Below the pieces are notes generated by a model. It was not told the origin of the DNA, made no database searches, and worked only from the letters and a program-made list of their open reading frames with translations. A stretch of DNA of 13,162 nucleotides from Parcubacteria group bacterium CG_4_9_14_0_2_um_filter_35_11 (GTDB lineage: Bacteria > Patescibacteriota > Minisyncoccia > Minisyncoccales > GCA-002788555): contig PFRL01000051.1 of NCBI GenBank assembly GCA_002788555.1, positions 748 to 13,909 on the forward strand, written 5' to 3'. Shown piece after piece: positions 12,557 to 13,162 of the stretch. A program made the position numbers and the translations under genes. Positions within the stretch are counted from its first letter, which is position 1. Each line of letters begins with the position of its first letter.

Positions 12557-12670
12557 ATGAAAAAATTTTTCCTAAAAGAGGAATTAACTAGTTTTTGGAA
12601 GAAAAATACAAGGGAAAGGTTACTAAGAAAGAGAGATTTGAAAATTTTAGATATATTTGCTTGGTTATAG
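12557..12670 (+). CDS. possible 37-residue basic small protein
   Basis: This ATG frame starts 1 nt after the rlmE stop and ends in TAG inside the terminator stem. The product begins MKKFFLKEELTSFW and is rich in Lys and Arg, with a short hydrophobic end (DLKILDIFAWL). I recognise no family. The tight spacing to rlmE suggests translational coupling, but the length is small enough to be chance in AT-rich DNA. Confidence 0.3.
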   Translation: MKKFFLKEELTSFWKKNTRERLLRKRDLKILDIFAWL

Positions 12671-12694
12671 CTACCCTGGATAGCCGTTTTTTTT
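12663..12694 (+). terminator. Rho-independent terminator after rlmE
   Basis: GGTTAT (12663-12668) pairs with ATAGCC (12680-12685), or alternatively GCTA with TAGC inside it, followed by G and eight T residues (12687-12694). It ends the GIY-YIG/rlmE unit. Confidence 0.8.
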
Positions 12695-12852
12695 AAAAAT
12701 ATCCCCAATTTTGCCGTAGTTGCCTTGAACGTGGTTCGAGAGACCGATCTGCACCTTGTTAAAATTCGAAAAATAGCCAAAATTCCCCTTTAAATTTAGG
12801 TTCTAAACCAAGGTTACCAGCAATAGCGGAAGTCTTGAAATTTCTTTTTCTC

Positions 12853-12880
12853 TTGACAATTTTAAATGATTATCTATACT
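12853..12880 (+). promoter_or_regulatory. strong promoter of the 3'-terminal gene
   Basis: A perfect TTGACA (12853-12858), a 16-nt spacer and TATACT (12875-12880). Transcription should start near 12887. AAAGGAG follows directly (12881-12887) but would be at the very 5' end of the RNA, so it probably does not act as a ribosome-binding site. The stretch 12695-12852 before it shows no gene or RNA that I can support. Confidence 0.75.
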
Positions 12881-12905
12881 AAAGGAGTCTAAAAACTTAA
12901 CTAAC

Positions 12906-12953
12906 GTGAATTCAATTAACTTATTAGTACTATCTCTAAAACTGAATACTTGA
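12906..12953 (+). other. possible 15-codon leader ORF overlapping the next start
   Basis: GTG 12906 opens a 15-codon frame whose TGA (12951-12953) overlaps the TTG at 12950-12952 as TTGA. This would allow termination-reinitiation coupling. Alternatively the GTG is the true start and a frameshift separates the two parts. The evidence is only the arrangement. Confidence 0.25.
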
Positions 12954-13162
12954 AGGAACTTAATTCTCGACAGGGGAGGTTTTGGAATAGTTCCTTTGTC
13001 AGACTGCTTTTTTTAGGAGCAGTTATTTTAGTTTCCTCGCTCTATCTTTTGGGGAATCACTCGGTCAAGGCAGATTCCAACGAAGAACTTTCTCTCTTTT
13101 CTTCTTCAGTAATTTTCTCTCAAAATGATTACAAAAAAGAAGATTTTTTAACATTAAAAGAT
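12950..13162 (+). CDS. N-terminus of a secreted or membrane-anchored protein (runs off the window)
   Basis: The frame is open from 12920 to the window end. TTG 12950 is the only ordinary start codon before the hydrophobic segment. The product begins with a basic stretch (KELNSRQGRFWNSSFVR), then a signal-anchor or signal-peptide core (LLFLGAVILVSSLYLLG, ~13001-13051), then HSVKADSNEELSLFSS. VKA-D looks like a signal peptidase cleavage site, so an exported protein is likely. In CPR genomes such N-termini are often followed by cell-wall peptidase or LysM domains, but the visible part holds no catalytic motif, so function is not assigned. No other frame is open across the region. Confidence 0.55.
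   Translation, partial: MKELNSRQGRFWNSSFVRLLFLGAVILVSSLYLLGNHSVKADSNEELSLFSSSVIFSQNDYKKEDFLTLKD

Noticed and set aside
12695..12852. Gene or tRNA fragment in the gap after rlmE (a GGTTCGAGA stretch near 12733)
   Set aside because: No stem pairs around the T-loop-like sequence, and no open frame on either strand has a recognisable motif.
1..13162. CRISPR array or defence locus
   Set aside because: No regularly spaced direct repeats, Cas, restriction or toxin-antitoxin genes were seen on either strand.

Overview
The window is AT-rich, densely packed DNA with every convincing gene on the + strand. It most likely comes from a Candidate Phyla Radiation (Patescibacteria) genome, with a Parcubacteria-like lineage the best guess. 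Bacterial signs are Rho-independent terminators, sigma70-type -35/-10 boxes, an RlmE-type methyltransferase and a class I GapA. CPR-like signs are the near absence of Shine-Dalgarno sequences, -10 boxes lying only 8-11 nt before start codons (leaderless mRNAs), a tRNA gene without an encoded CCA, small solo GIY-YIG and glutaredoxin genes, and purine enzymes that look partly archaeal or Bacteroidetes-like. TGA behaves as a stop codon. The taxonomic placement is inference.

Layout. 1-474: C-terminal part of a multi-pass membrane protein (DUF1189-like), with its frame broken at the left edge. 523-2660: a small redox/carbon block made of an SDR oxidoreductase, a glutaredoxin and GAPDH, with hairpins in the gaps. 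2664-2910: tRNA-Gln(CTG), then a GC-rich folded stretch without a gene (2743-2856) that carries a REP-like palindrome, a 14-bp perfect palindrome and a strong terminator. 2931-3461: a P-loop ATPase/kinase driven by an extended -10 promoter. 3480-11315: a purine biosynthesis run, purM-purE-purB-purC-purSSL-purQ. 11316-11601: a 286-base gap with no protein gene, holding strong hairpins, an orphan promoter, a possible small RNA of about 80 nt and a strong terminator. 11602-12555: a GIY-YIG nuclease gene enclosed by 20-bp inverted repeats, then rlmE. 12557-13162: a possible 37-residue ORF, a terminator, a good promoter and the start of a membrane-anchored or secreted protein that runs off the window.

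How the genes work together. PurSSL plus PurQ make FGAM, PurM makes AIR, PurE carboxylates AIR, PurC makes SAICAR and PurB makes AICAR (and also acts in AMP synthesis). The run therefore covers the middle of IMP synthesis from FGAR to AICAR. PurF, PurD, PurN/T, PurK and PurH are not in the window.

Most noteworthy: (1) the GIY-YIG gene looks like a tiny insertion with terminal inverted repeats and an ATG on each side, placed exactly on the start codon of rlmE; (2) purC is split by a -1 frameshift at a correctly phased A AAA AAT heptamer; (3) PurL carries two tandem PurS repeats at its N-terminus, between the small and large FGAM synthase architectures; (4) a palindromic repeat family has one copy inside the SDR coding sequence and one beside the tRNA; (5) there are two unidentified structured non-coding stretches.
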